Shown here piece by piece: positions 17,874-26,960 of a stretch of 64,000 bases of DNA. The position numbers and the translations under genes are program-made. Each line of letters starts with the position of its first letter. The first letter of the stretch is position 1. Below the pieces are notes generated by a model. That model searched no databases. It saw nothing but the letters and a program-made list of their open reading frames with translations, and was not told where the DNA came from. This stretch comes from Mucilaginibacter lappiensis (GTDB lineage Bacteria > Bacteroidota > Bacteroidia > Sphingobacteriales > Sphingobacteriaceae): NCBI RefSeq assembly GCF_900155965.1, contig NZ_FTMG01000001.1, positions 806,001 to 870,000 on the forward strand. The letters run 5' to 3'.

Positions 17874-19340
17874 ATGAAAAAAATATATATACTATGTGTT
17901 TTGGCGGGATTGGGCCTTTCTTCCTGCAACAAGCTGTTAGACGAAAAACCAACCAGCGTTTTAACCAATACTAACTTTTATCAAAGCGCTGCCGATGCAC
18001 AGGCTGCTGTTGTAGGCGCCTTAAGTCAGTTACAACCACAGGCTTATTATCAGCGTACAGTTTATATTATGGGTGAGCTCTCCGGCGATTGCCTTATCCC
18101 TCTGCTTACACAAAATCAGGAGCGTATTGATATGTATAAGCTAACTTACACTCCATCAAATATCGAAATAAACAACTGGTGGGTAAACAGCTATAAATTG
18201 ATTAGCAGGGCCAATGATATTTTGGCTAATGTTCCTAAGATCACCATGGATGTTCCTACGAAAAACAACCTATTGGGTAACGCCAGTTTTTTACGTGGGA
18301 TGGCTTACTTTGACCTGGCCAAAAGCTTTGGCGATGTTCCATTGATCACTCACCCAATTATTGATAAAAGTGATCCTGATTTTTCGCCGCCAAGAACAGC
18401 TGCCAGTAAAGTATACGCGCAAGCTATTGCCGATCTGTTATTTGCCGAAGCCAATTGTTTATCGGAAGATAAAATCTCATCAGCCAATAAAGGAATGGTA
18501 TCATCAGGCGCGGCGTCAGCTATGCTGGCCCGTGTTTACCTGCAAAGGGCAAGCACCACCTTTGCCGATCCTAACGACAATCAAAACGCACTTGCCGAAT
18601 GTAATAAAGTGATCAGTTCTGGCCTTTATAAACTGATGCCGAATTATACCGATGTGTTTAACTGGGATATTAAATATTTCCCGCAACAAACAGAACATAT
18701 TTTTGATGTGCAGTTTGGCAGTAATAACACCACTACCACGCAAAATATAACCATCCGTATGTTTACACCGTTGGCTGGTGGTGGTTCCGGATCATTTGTG
18801 GCCAACCCTTATGTATTCAACAGTCTTTATTTTGGAGCCGATGTGAGAAAAGCATGGAACGTAACCAACAAAGTAACCGATTCAAAAGGAGTTACCACAA
18901 CTGTTGCTCCGTGGATCAGTAAATATAAAGATCCTCAATGGGTACAGGGAAGCAATAACTCCCGTATGAACTGGATCATACTGCGTTATGCCGATGTATT
19001 GATGATGCAATCAGAAGCCATGAATAATCTTAATCCAGGCGATCCCGCCAAATTTAATGGGCTAAACACTGTGCGGGACAGAGCAGGTTTATCTGCTGCC
19101 CACCTGAGTTTGGCTAATACCCCTACACCTTCCGCTTTTATTGATACGTTAGTTAAAGATCGTGCCCGTGAGCTTTGTGTAGAAGGGCATCGTCGTTGGG
19201 ATTTAATCAGGTTAGGCCGTATTAAACAAATTGAACAGACTATTAATGGTTTTACACTTCCAGACAACCTGTTATTGCTACCCATACCACAGCCGGAGCG
19301 CGATGTAAACCCGAACTTAACTCAAAACCCAGGATATTAA
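17874..19340 (+). CDS. susD-like: SusD/RagB-family nutrient-binding lipoprotein
   Basis: 488 residues. The lipobox is visible as GLSSCNKLLDEKP (Cys about 18), so it is a surface lipoprotein. The SusD fold is recognised from the N-terminal motif LTNTNFYQSAADAQAAVVGAL, the TPR region (LRGMAYFDLAKSFGDVPLI) and the C-terminal RARELCVEGHRRWDLIRLG ... NPGY ending. It pairs with the SusC directly upstream as the lid of the importer. The next gene starts 3 bp after its stop. Confidence 0.95.
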   Translation: MKKIYILCVLAGLGLSSCNKLLDEKPTSVLTNTNFYQSAADAQAAVVGALSQLQPQAYYQRTVYIMGELSGDCLIPLLTQNQERIDMYKLTYTPSNIEINNWWVNSYKLISRANDILANVPKITMDVPTKNNLLGNASFLRGMAYFDLAKSFGDVPLITHPIIDKSDPDFSPPRTAASKVYAQAIADLLFAEANCLSEDKISSANKGMVSSGAASAMLARVYLQRASTTFADPNDNQNALAECNKVISSGLYKLMPNYTDVFNWDIKYFPQQTEHIFDVQFGSNNTTTTQNITIRMFTPLAGGGSGSFVANPYVFNSLYFGADVRKAWNVTNKVTDSKGVTTTVAPWISKYKDPQWVQGSNNSRMNWIILRYADVLMMQSEAMNNLNPGDPAKFNGLNTVRDRAGLSAAHLSLANTPTPSAFIDTLVKDRARELCVEGHRRWDLIRLGRIKQIEQTINGFTLPDNLLLLPIPQPERDVNPNLTQNPGY

Positions 19341-19342
19341 TT

Positions 19343-20539
19343 ATGACATACAGACACATTACCCTGTTTCTGTTAATACCCCTATGTTTTACCAGCTTTG
19401 CCCAACGCAAGGCTGGTAAAACTATTTTTATACTGCTTGATGAGCAAGCGCTTCATCAAAGTAAACAACAGTATCAAAATAAAGACACAGCCATGGTAGC
19501 ACAGGTTAACAACCTGCTTGCCCGTGCCGATAGCCTATTAAGTGCAGGTCCCTATTCGGTAACTTATCATAAAACTAAGCTGGCACCCAGTAATGATAAA
19601 CACGACTATGTAAGCCAGGCGCCCTACTGGTGGGCAGATTCCTCCAAAAAAGATGGTAAACCTTACATCCGAAAAGATGGCCGGCGTAATCCCGAAATTT
19701 ATTTGTTGCATGACGGCAGCCAGATAGGTAATTTATGCAATAGTGTAGAGCAGCTCACGCTAGCCTGGTACTTCACCGGTAACGAAAAATACACACAGAA
19801 AGTTAAAACTTTACTGCAAGTTTGGTTCCTGGATGCCGATACCCGAATGAACCCAAATTTAAATTACGCGCAATATATTCCCGGACTTAATGATGGCCGT
19901 GGAATTGGTATTATTGAAACGACTGGATTAACCGTTATACCGGATATGCTCACCCTACTACAATCCAGCAAGAATGTTGATAGCGGCTTAATAAATGGCA
20001 TAAAACAGTGGTACCAACAATATCTGAATTGGTTGGTAACCAGCAAAAATGGCAAATCGGAACACAGCCAAATCAATAATCATGGTACTTATTATGACCT
20101 GCAGGTAGTTGATTTCGCCTTGTTTACCGGCAACGATGCTTTGGCAAAACAAACCCTGCAGCAAACCACTATGGCCAGGATCGACCAACAATTTACTCCC
20201 GATGGCGCTATGCCGCTGGAGTTGATCCGTACCAAATCCTGGGGTTATGCCAACATGAACCTTTGGGGCTGGTGCCGCCTGGCTAAAATGGCCGCTTTGG
20301 TTAATGTAGATCTTTGGCATGAGCAAACCATCGATGGTAAAGGCATCAAAACAGCCATTAACTGGCTTATGCCTTATGCACTTAAACAAAAAGCATGGAC
20401 CCACGAGCAAATTGAGCCTATTACCTATGGCACATTTACCCGTATCGTTCGTGCTGCTGCCGCTGTTTATCCTGATGATAACTTCAAACAATATTTAAAA
20501 GAGCATCCAATAAAAAATCGGTTAAACGATATCAATTAG
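19343..20539 (+). CDS. Alginate lyase family protein (PL5/PL38-like), lyase 1
   Basis: 398 residues, signal peptide about 1-20 (CFTSFAQ). The (alpha/alpha) lyase domain shows KHDYVSQAPYWW, the Asn246-His247 pair in QINNHGTYYDLQ, and Arg296...Tyr302 in IRTKSWGYANMNLWGW. These align with the N/H, R and Y catalytic set of alginate-lyase-fold enzymes, so it should cleave uronic-acid polymers by beta-elimination. Similar proteins have been placed in PL38 (glucuronan/alginate); that assignment is from memory and needs a CAZy search. It is a diverged paralogue of the lyase at 23021, with a GH2 gene between them. Confidence 0.85.
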   Translation: MTYRHITLFLLIPLCFTSFAQRKAGKTIFILLDEQALHQSKQQYQNKDTAMVAQVNNLLARADSLLSAGPYSVTYHKTKLAPSNDKHDYVSQAPYWWADSSKKDGKPYIRKDGRRNPEIYLLHDGSQIGNLCNSVEQLTLAWYFTGNEKYTQKVKTLLQVWFLDADTRMNPNLNYAQYIPGLNDGRGIGIIETTGLTVIPDMLTLLQSSKNVDSGLINGIKQWYQQYLNWLVTSKNGKSEHSQINNHGTYYDLQVVDFALFTGNDALAKQTLQQTTMARIDQQFTPDGAMPLELIRTKSWGYANMNLWGWCRLAKMAALVNVDLWHEQTIDGKGIKTAINWLMPYALKQKAWTHEQIEPITYGTFTRIVRAAAAVYPDDNFKQYLKEHPIKNRLNDIN

Positions 20540-20557
20540 CAGGTTTTTAATATACTT

Positions 20558-23017
20558 ATGAAAAGATCAGTATTATCCCTTTTAACTTTTATCTGTGTTT
20601 TTGGTCAGTTGAGCTATGCCCAGCAAAAAACAAGGCTTACCGGTAATTGGGAGTTCCTGAGGCAGGACATTGGCGGCATATGGGAAGCCGTGCGTCCGGT
20701 TACACCCGGTAACCCCGAAAGTGTTCCGGTTTGGCAAAAGGTAACGCTGCCCCATTGTTTTAATGCACGGGATGCTGTTGATCCGGATGTGAACTATTAC
20801 CAGGGACCAGGCTGGTACCGCACCCAGTTGGATATTAAAAACCCTTATGCTAATGGCCGTATATTGCTCCATTTTGAAGGTGCCGGACAAAAAACCGAGG
20901 TATACGTATATACCACCAAAGTAGGTGCCCATTTGGGTGGTTACGACGAGTGGACAGTAGATATCACCCAGGCGGTGGAAGATTTTAAAAAGACGGATGT
21001 TTGTCAAAAACGATTTAAAGGACGTATCCCGGTGGAGATCAGGTGCGATAACTCGCGAGATCTGGAAACTATCCCCTCACAGTTATCTGATTTTAATGTT
21101 TATGGTGGACTTTACCGCTACCTGAACATGGTGTATGTTCCGGCTGTTTCTTTGGATAAAATATTTGCATCGGCACAAACTGATAAGGAAGGTAAGCTGG
21201 GCGAGCTTCAGGTTAAAGCCAGGTTCTATAACCCGGCTAATAATTTTGCTGCCGATGGCCTGATTAAACTGATTGATCCGCAAGGTAAAGTTGTGGCCAA
21301 CAAAACTTTTCAGCTCAACAATTTGACCGGCGATATTTCGATTGGCTCGTTCCAGTTGAAAAAACCAAAGTTATGGTCACCTATTGATCCAGCTTTGTAT
21401 ACGGTTGAAGTATCAGTAAAATCAGGCGACCAGGTTGATGTGCAAACCGAAAAAGTGGGGTTTCGCAATTTTGAGTTTGCCAATAACGGGCCGTTTTATT
21501 TGAACGGTAAACGTTTGCTATTACGCGGTACCCATCGCCATGAAGATCAGGCTGGTGTAGCTGAGGCCATGACCGATAGTATGATGCACCAGGAAATGCA
21601 ATTGATGAAGGATATGGGTGTTAACTTTATCAGACTGGGTCACTACCAGCAGTCTCGTATCATATTGAATTTATGCGATAGCCTGGGCATCCTGGTTTGG
21701 GAAGAAGAACCATGGTGCCGCGGCGGCTTAGGCGGCGAGATCTATCAGAACCAAGCCAAGCAAATGATGACCAACATGATCGAACAGCACTTTAATCATC
21801 CGGCTATTATTTTGTGGGGATTAGGTAATGAGAACGATTGGGAAGGTGATTTTCCAGTATTTGATAAAGAAAAGATCAGAACTTTCATGAAAACGCAGAA
21901 TGACCTGGCTCATCGCCTGGATCCTTCACGCAAAACAACCATCAGGCGTTGTGATTTCTGTAAAGATATACCCGATGTATACTCCCCTTCTATCTGGGCG
22001 GGCTGGTACCGTGGTTTATTTACCGAGTACAAGTCAACTTCCGAAGAAGAATTTAAAAAAGTAAAACACTTTTTCCATGCCGAATGGGGCGGCGATAGTC
22101 ATGCCCTGCGCCATTCCGAAAATCCGGATAAAGCGTTGAGCATCATCAAAGCGGGAACAGGTACAGATGAACGCCTTGGTGACGCTTCCCTGTATGGCGG
22201 CGCAGCTCGTGCGTCTAAAGATGGCGATTGGAGCGAAAGTTATATCTGTAACTTGTTCGACTGGCACCTGAAAGAGCAGGAAACCATGTCATGGCTTACC
22301 GGCTCGGCATTTTGGATATTTAAAGATTTCTCGACGCCCATCCGTCCGGATAACCCTATCCCTTATATGAACCAAAAAGGTGTGGTTGAACGAGATCTTA
22401 CACCCAAGGAATCGTATTATGTATTCCAATCTTATTGGACGGAAAAACCTATGGCCCACATTTATGGGCACAGCTGGCCCGTGCGCTGGGGTGATGCAGG
22501 CGAAGAAAAAATGGTAAAAGTGTATTCTAATTGCGATAACGCTGAGCTTTTTGTGAACGGTAAAAGCTATGGTGTAAAAAAACGCAACAGCCAGGATTTC
22601 CCGGCAGCGGGTTTGCGTTGGATGGTACCGCTACAGGCAGGTAGTAACGATATTAAAGTAGTGGCCCATAAAGGCAAACAAACCGTTACCGACCAAATCA
22701 GTCAGCAATACCAGACCGAAAAATGGGGTAAACCGGCCAAAATTGTGATCGAAAAAGTGAAAGATGAAAATGGCGAGGCCACTATACAGGTAAAATTACA
22801 GGACATTAAAGGGGTACCATGTCTTGACGCCGTAAACTGGATCGCGTTTTCGCTATCCGGCGATGGTACGCTAATAGATGATCTGGGTACTTCAAGAGGT
22901 TCACGTAAAGTACAGGCGTATAATGGTCGGGCTTTAATCAGTGTAAAAACAAATAATGGTAAAAGCGTGGTAGGTGTACAATCGCCGGGCTTACCAACCG
23001 CATTCATTAATTTATAA
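20558..23017 (+). CDS. Glycoside hydrolase family 2 protein
   Basis: 819 residues, signal peptide about 1-21 (GQLSYAQ). Order: N-terminal sugar-binding jelly roll, immunoglobulin-like domain, then the TIM barrel from about residue 310 (RGTHRHEDQAGVAEA). The acid/base Glu425 is in WGLGNENDW and the nucleophile Glu509 in HAEWGG, so both GH2 catalytic residues are kept. A C-terminal DUF4982-like or immunoglobulin-like region follows (KVYSNCDNAELFVNGKSYG). The specificity (beta-galactosidase, beta-glucuronidase or other) is not decidable. In this uronate locus a glucuronidase-type activity is an attractive guess. Likely periplasmic. Confidence 0.9.
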   Translation: MKRSVLSLLTFICVFGQLSYAQQKTRLTGNWEFLRQDIGGIWEAVRPVTPGNPESVPVWQKVTLPHCFNARDAVDPDVNYYQGPGWYRTQLDIKNPYANGRILLHFEGAGQKTEVYVYTTKVGAHLGGYDEWTVDITQAVEDFKKTDVCQKRFKGRIPVEIRCDNSRDLETIPSQLSDFNVYGGLYRYLNMVYVPAVSLDKIFASAQTDKEGKLGELQVKARFYNPANNFAADGLIKLIDPQGKVVANKTFQLNNLTGDISIGSFQLKKPKLWSPIDPALYTVEVSVKSGDQVDVQTEKVGFRNFEFANNGPFYLNGKRLLLRGTHRHEDQAGVAEAMTDSMMHQEMQLMKDMGVNFIRLGHYQQSRIILNLCDSLGILVWEEEPWCRGGLGGEIYQNQAKQMMTNMIEQHFNHPAIILWGLGNENDWEGDFPVFDKEKIRTFMKTQNDLAHRLDPSRKTTIRRCDFCKDIPDVYSPSIWAGWYRGLFTEYKSTSEEEFKKVKHFFHAEWGGDSHALRHSENPDKALSIIKAGTGTDERLGDASLYGGAARASKDGDWSESYICNLFDWHLKEQETMSWLTGSAFWIFKDFSTPIRPDNPIPYMNQKGVVERDLTPKESYYVFQSYWTEKPMAHIYGHSWPVRWGDAGEEKMVKVYSNCDNAELFVNGKSYGVKKRNSQDFPAAGLRWMVPLQAGSNDIKVVAHKGKQTVTDQISQQYQTEKWGKPAKIVIEKVKDENGEATIQVKLQDIKGVPCLDAVNWIAFSLSGDGTLIDDLGTSRGSRKVQAYNGRALISVKTNNGKSVVGVQSPGLPTAFINL

Positions 23018-23020
23018 GCT

Positions 23021-24196
23021 ATGTTTAAAATACGGTATTTATTATTTCTTTGTTTGCCCCTGCTCTTACTAAGTTGGCAAACAGATACAGACTTGCCCGT
23101 TAAACAGCAGGTAACGGCTACATTAAAAGCCGATATACTAAAAGAAGCCGCCTGGGCGCTTAAACAAGATCCGGTAACCGTTACGACCGAAACTTGCTCG
23201 CGCAGCTCGGGAGGCAAGCACGATTTTTACTCCGAAGGTGACTACTGGTGGCCCAACCCGCAAGATCCGAATAGCCCGTACATACAAAAGGATGGGTTGA
23301 CCAATCCGCAGAATTTTGTGGCACATCGCCTGGCTATGATCCGCTTTAGCCGTATCATTGGAGCCCTTGCATCCGCCTATCAGATTACCGGTGATAAAAA
23401 GTATGTTAAGCAGGCGCTCTGGCACCTGAAAGCCTGGTTCATTACCCCCGAAACTTTGATGAACCCCAACCTGCAATATGCGCAAGCCATTAAAGGGGTA
23501 GCCACTGGTCGCGGTATTGGCATTATTGATACCATACAATTAATGGAGGTGGTTCAGGGTGTGGAAGCGATGCAAAATTCTTCCTTGATAGATCAACAAA
23601 CGCTTGTGGGGATCAAAGGCTGGTTTAGCCAGTATATTACCTGGCTTACCACTCACCCGTACGGTAAAGACGAAATGAATGCCAAAAACAATCATGGCAC
23701 TTGCTGGGCCATGCAAACCGCTTGCTTTGCCAAATTTACAGGCAATAAAGAGGTGATGGATTTTTGCCGCACCCGCTTTAAAGAGGTATTATTGCCCAGC
23801 CAGATAGCTGCCGATGGTAGTTTCCCCTTAGAGTTAAAACGCACCAAACCTTATGGATATTCTATATTTAACCTGGATGCCATGACCACCCTATGCCAGA
23901 TACTGAGCGACAAAAACGATAATTTATGGACCTACCAAACACCTGATGGTCGCTCCATCAAAAAAGGGATTCAATTTTTATATCCCTTTTTAAAAGATAA
24001 AAATACATGGCCCTATGCGCACGATGTGATGCACTGGGAAAGCTGGCCGGTAGCACAGCCCTCATTGGTTTTTGGTGCAGCGGCTTATGGCAATGCCGAA
24101 TGGCTTAATACCTGGAAAAAATTGGATCACACACCAAAAGATGAAGAGATCATCAGAAATTTACCGGTAAGGCATCCGCTTATCTGGCTCAATTAA
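23021..24196 (+). CDS. Alginate lyase family protein (PL5/PL38-like), lyase 2
   Basis: 391 residues, N-terminal signal sequence about 1-20 (LFLCLPLLLLSWQ). It shares with lyase 1 the block KHDFYSEGDYWWPNP, the Asn-His pair (H225 in AKNNHGTCWAMQ) and Arg274...Tyr280 in LKRTKPYGYSIFNL. All candidate catalytic residues of the alginate lyase fold are present. It starts 3 bp after the GH2 stop and ends the operon at a strong bidirectional terminator. Two diverged lyases in one operon suggest endo plus exo action, or two linkage types. Confidence 0.85.
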   Translation: MFKIRYLLFLCLPLLLLSWQTDTDLPVKQQVTATLKADILKEAAWALKQDPVTVTTETCSRSSGGKHDFYSEGDYWWPNPQDPNSPYIQKDGLTNPQNFVAHRLAMIRFSRIIGALASAYQITGDKKYVKQALWHLKAWFITPETLMNPNLQYAQAIKGVATGRGIGIIDTIQLMEVVQGVEAMQNSSLIDQQTLVGIKGWFSQYITWLTTHPYGKDEMNAKNNHGTCWAMQTACFAKFTGNKEVMDFCRTRFKEVLLPSQIAADGSFPLELKRTKPYGYSIFNLDAMTTLCQILSDKNDNLWTYQTPDGRSIKKGIQFLYPFLKDKNTWPYAHDVMHWESWPVAQPSLVFGAAAYGNAEWLNTWKKLDHTPKDEEIIRNLPVRHPLIWLN

Positions 24197-24203
24197 AAAC
24201 ATC

Positions 24204-24236
24204 AAAAGCCCGGCTCAAATGAACCGGGCTTTTTTA
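24204..24236. terminator. Bidirectional intrinsic terminator
   Basis: AAAAGCCCGG pairs exactly with CCGGGCTTTT around a 10-base loop, with a T-run on the plus strand and an A-run preceding it for the minus strand. It lies between the convergent PUL1 operon and the lipoprotein gene. Confidence 0.9.
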
Positions 24237-24247
24237 TGATATAATAT

Positions 24248-24718
24248 TTAATCGGGTAATAGCCTGTGGAATTTAAACTCAGTTAATACCGGGGCATCGG
24301 CCGGATAGGTGATATATTTTAAGGTTAATACGTTACCATCAAGAATAAATATGGTACGATCATAAAGTTTGACATTGCTTGGCGTTTTAACCACAGGACT
24401 ATTACCATTTTGCACAACCATCTCCTTGATCGTAATTTTTAAACTATCGCCTTTAGTAGTATAAGTACCGTTATACAAGGTCTGATTTGTCAGTCCGTTA
24501 TCGTAATGCACTAATGTGTACGTAAATTCGCCAAGCCCACCGAAATATAAATGAGTATCAAAATTAGGCCCCTGGTTGGTGACCGCCCAGCCCCCAATCA
24601 AGCTTTTAACTGGTTCAGTTACCGGTTTCTTGTCTTTTTTACAAGCCCCGGTGATCAGTAAAGTGCAAATCAGTACGCCATATAAAGCACTGACAAAATT
24701 TGGTTTAAGTAATTTCAT
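24248..24718 (-). CDS. Hypothetical lipoprotein
   Basis: 156 residues from the ATG at 24718; the frame extends upstream to 24787 but that part is not signal-like. The start MKLLKPNFVSALYGVLICTLL leads into a lipobox LLITGACKKDKKP, so it is an exported lipoprotein. The rest is beta-rich (GGWAVTNQGPNFDTHLYFGGLGEF...), reminiscent of lipocalin-like or DUF4923-type proteins, but no family can be named with confidence. It follows the MBL-fold gene on the same strand. Confidence 0.7.
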   Translation of the reverse strand: MKLLKPNFVSALYGVLICTLLITGACKKDKKPVTEPVKSLIGGWAVTNQGPNFDTHLYFGGLGEFTYTLVHYDNGLTNQTLYNGTYTTKGDSLKITIKEMVVQNGNSPVVKTPSNVKLYDRTIFILDGNVLTLKYITYPADAPVLTEFKFHRLLPD

Positions 24719-24783
24719 AAAATGCAGGTTTATAACCATTACGCCACACCAAATCATTTCGTTACAAACACTTACAATTTTCA

Positions 24784-25602
24784 TCAATACACTGGCGCCT
24801 CTAAGCTTATCCCATATCGTGTTACAGATGATCTAAAAACCTCCCTGGCTACCTGAGTTAAGTTCTGCCATTCAAAACCACCGTAAATAGTATCAAATGG
24901 TATCTGGTCAACCCGTTTAATCACCTCTGCCAGTTCCTTTTCGGGTAATGGAATTACGTTCGGATAACTGTACATAAATGCCAGATGCTTTTTACTTTTA
25001 GCAACGTAAATACTATCGCCGGTAAGTAATGTTCCTTCTGCCGATAAGTCAGGCACCCGCAGCACGCTGCTACCTGGGAAATGTCCGCCAATATTGATGA
25101 TGGAGATACCATCGCATAACTGCTGTTCAGTTCCCTCCCAAAATGAGATATGCGGTCCTTTGTTAAACATCCATTGCTCATCAGCAGCATGAATATAAAC
25201 CGGACAATCAAATATCTGTGCCCACTCATTCACATTGCTGTAAAAGTGAGGGTGCGAAAAAGCGATAGCCTTTATCCCTCCCTTCGATCCGATAAAATCA
25301 ATAATTTCCTGGTTAAGCAGCGGAATACAATCCCACAAAATATTGCCTCCCGGTGAAAGTGTTAGTAAAGCCCTGTTTCCGAGCGCTAATAATGGTGTTA
25401 CCTGCAGGGAGAAAAGCGTAGGACTAAGTTCCCTGATCAATACCTGGTGATTAGCTACTATTTCGACTGAGTTAGTCCAGTTTTGGCCATCTTCAGCAAG
25501 ATATTGCCGGTCGTCATTACATATCGGGCAAAACTCAGGTGATGACAGTTCTGCTTCATATTGTGTACCACAGGTACAGCAAGTGTTTTTTACTTGTTCC
25601 AT
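24784..25602 (-). CDS. MBL-fold metallo-hydrolase with N-terminal zinc ribbon
   Basis: 272 residues. The N-terminus has two Cys pairs (CTCGTQY near 9-11 and CPICND near 29-32) that look like a rubredoxin/zinc-ribbon knuckle. The metallo-beta-lactamase fold follows, with the His motif AFSHPHFYSNVNEW in place of the full HxHxDH and later GGHFPGSSVL and LTGDSIY. The first metal motif ends in Asn, not Asp-His, so catalysis may be altered. No signal peptide, so cytoplasmic. The substrate is unknown. A palindromic element lies 56-75 bp upstream. Confidence 0.8.
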   Translation of the reverse strand: MEQVKNTCCTCGTQYEAELSSPEFCPICNDDRQYLAEDGQNWTNSVEIVANHQVLIRELSPTLFSLQVTPLLALGNRALLTLSPGGNILWDCIPLLNQEIIDFIGSKGGIKAIAFSHPHFYSNVNEWAQIFDCPVYIHAADEQWMFNKGPHISFWEGTEQQLCDGISIINIGGHFPGSSVLRVPDLSAEGTLLTGDSIYVAKSKKHLAFMYSYPNVIPLPEKELAEVIKRVDQIPFDTIYGGFEWQNLTQVAREVFRSSVTRYGISLEAPVY

Positions 25603-25657
25603 AATATCTCCGTTTTAAGTCTGGTTAGATTAATTATCATCTAATTTCAGACATTAA

Positions 25658-25677
25658 TGGACTATCCATATAGTCCA
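25658..25677. promoter_or_regulatory. Palindromic operator candidate upstream of MBL gene
   Basis: TGGACTAT-CCAT-ATAGTCCA, an exact 8-bp inverted repeat with a third half-site (ATAGTCCA) at about 25692-25699. The repeated half-site suggests cooperative binding by a dimeric regulator. No gene for that regulator is adjacent. Confidence 0.5.
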
Positions 25678-25711
25678 GATATTACAAGAAAAATAGTCCA
25701 GGCGTTATGTA

Positions 25712-26950
25712 TTAATCGATAGCGTGGTCGGTTTCAGTATCTGTTCCCTTCCACACTCTTTTGGCAGTCCAGTCCTCATCAGCCTTTTGCCAAAATTCGT
25801 CGGATGGTGGTAAACCCAGTATCAAAAAAACTTCGGAACAAAGGTAAAGGCTCCCCGTAGATATATACCCCTCACCAATATCCGGCTGATGTCCGTACAG
25901 CCCCACCTGCAACCAGCCCTTTTCATCAAAAGTACCAGGGGCTTCGATTTGTCTTTTAACAAGGGTATACAAAGCCGCCCTCACCTGTTCAGGTTTTATG
26001 CCATCGGGCAAAGTATGCATCAGGGCAATTTTTGATAAAAGCTGAAAGGCGCCAAATCGATAAGCCAATGAGCGGCCAATGGGTGGATAAGTGCCCTCGG
26101 GAGATATCAACCGTTCCTGAATAGCGGCATAACGACGGGCACGTTTCAGCGCGGTATTGTAAGTTGCTTTTTGGTCGACTCCGGCATCCTGGAGCGTTTG
26201 CAACACTTCCAGCAGCATGGGTTGTATCACAAAACTGTTGTAGTAATCCCAATGAAAATCGGCACCGTCACCATACAGTCCATCCCCCTTGTACCAAAGT
26301 TGATGTTGTTTAATGGCATAATCCATTCGCATCCTGTCGCCATAATTATCAAATTTCAGCAAGGCTGCTTCAATAGTAGCGCTGAACAGCAGCCAGTTAT
26401 TATATCCGGGTGTAATAACTCGCGAAGATTTAAACGCGGCAATAATATTTGCTTTGGTTGGCGCATCCAATGGATCCCATAGTTGGTGTGGCGCTCGTAA
26501 TAAGGCCTGGGCCAAAAAGGAGGCATCAACCACGGGTTGAGCGCCTTTGTTAAAATTCATAAAATCAGCACCGTTCGGATCGGTAGCATTGTGAAGACCC
26601 ATACGCGCCAGTTCGATATATTTTTTGCGTAATATACCTTCGGGGGTTTGATCGGGTCCTAATTCCAGCCAGGGCGCCATACCAGCCAGTAACCGGCCAA
26701 AAGCTTCCAGGTAAGTATAATTTTTACGATCGCCGGTCTTGGCTTCAACCGGCATTTGCTGTTTGAGTTCGTTTTTACTCAAGGTGATCAATACCGGATT
26801 GGCTATCTTCACCAAAGATTTAACCAGGTAAGCCCGTTCTTTTTGCCCGGCCTCATTATCTGTTGGCGATTGGGCCATCACCATACCTGATAAAGGCAAG
26901 GATAATATCAAACAGAAAAATTTATGGCGCATTACAGGATTGATGTTCAT
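25712..26950 (-). CDS. DUF2264 domain-containing protein
   Basis: 412 residues from the ATG at 26950 (MNINPVMRHKFFCLILSLPLSG); an ATG at 26932 is an alternative start. A signal peptide ends near MVMAQ. The body is a DUF2264 (alpha/alpha)6-toroid-like protein with the family block RKNYTYLEAFGRLLAGMAPWLEL and later YGDGADFHWDYYNSFVIQPML. Some DUF2264 proteins have been classed as glucuronidases (GH154, from memory), so a periplasmic exo-uronidase is possible but unproven. It is the last gene of the sulfatase operon and its only glycosidase-like member. The frame reaches 11 bp beyond the sulfatase stop upstream. Confidence 0.8.
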   Translation of the reverse strand: MNINPVMRHKFFCLILSLPLSGMVMAQSPTDNEAGQKERAYLVKSLVKIANPVLITLSKNELKQQMPVEAKTGDRKNYTYLEAFGRLLAGMAPWLELGPDQTPEGILRKKYIELARMGLHNATDPNGADFMNFNKGAQPVVDASFLAQALLRAPHQLWDPLDAPTKANIIAAFKSSRVITPGYNNWLLFSATIEAALLKFDNYGDRMRMDYAIKQHQLWYKGDGLYGDGADFHWDYYNSFVIQPMLLEVLQTLQDAGVDQKATYNTALKRARRYAAIQERLISPEGTYPPIGRSLAYRFGAFQLLSKIALMHTLPDGIKPEQVRAALYTLVKRQIEAPGTFDEKGWLQVGLYGHQPDIGEGYISTGSLYLCSEVFLILGLPPSDEFWQKADEDWTAKRVWKGTDTETDHAID

Positions 26951-26960
26951 CTTATCATTA

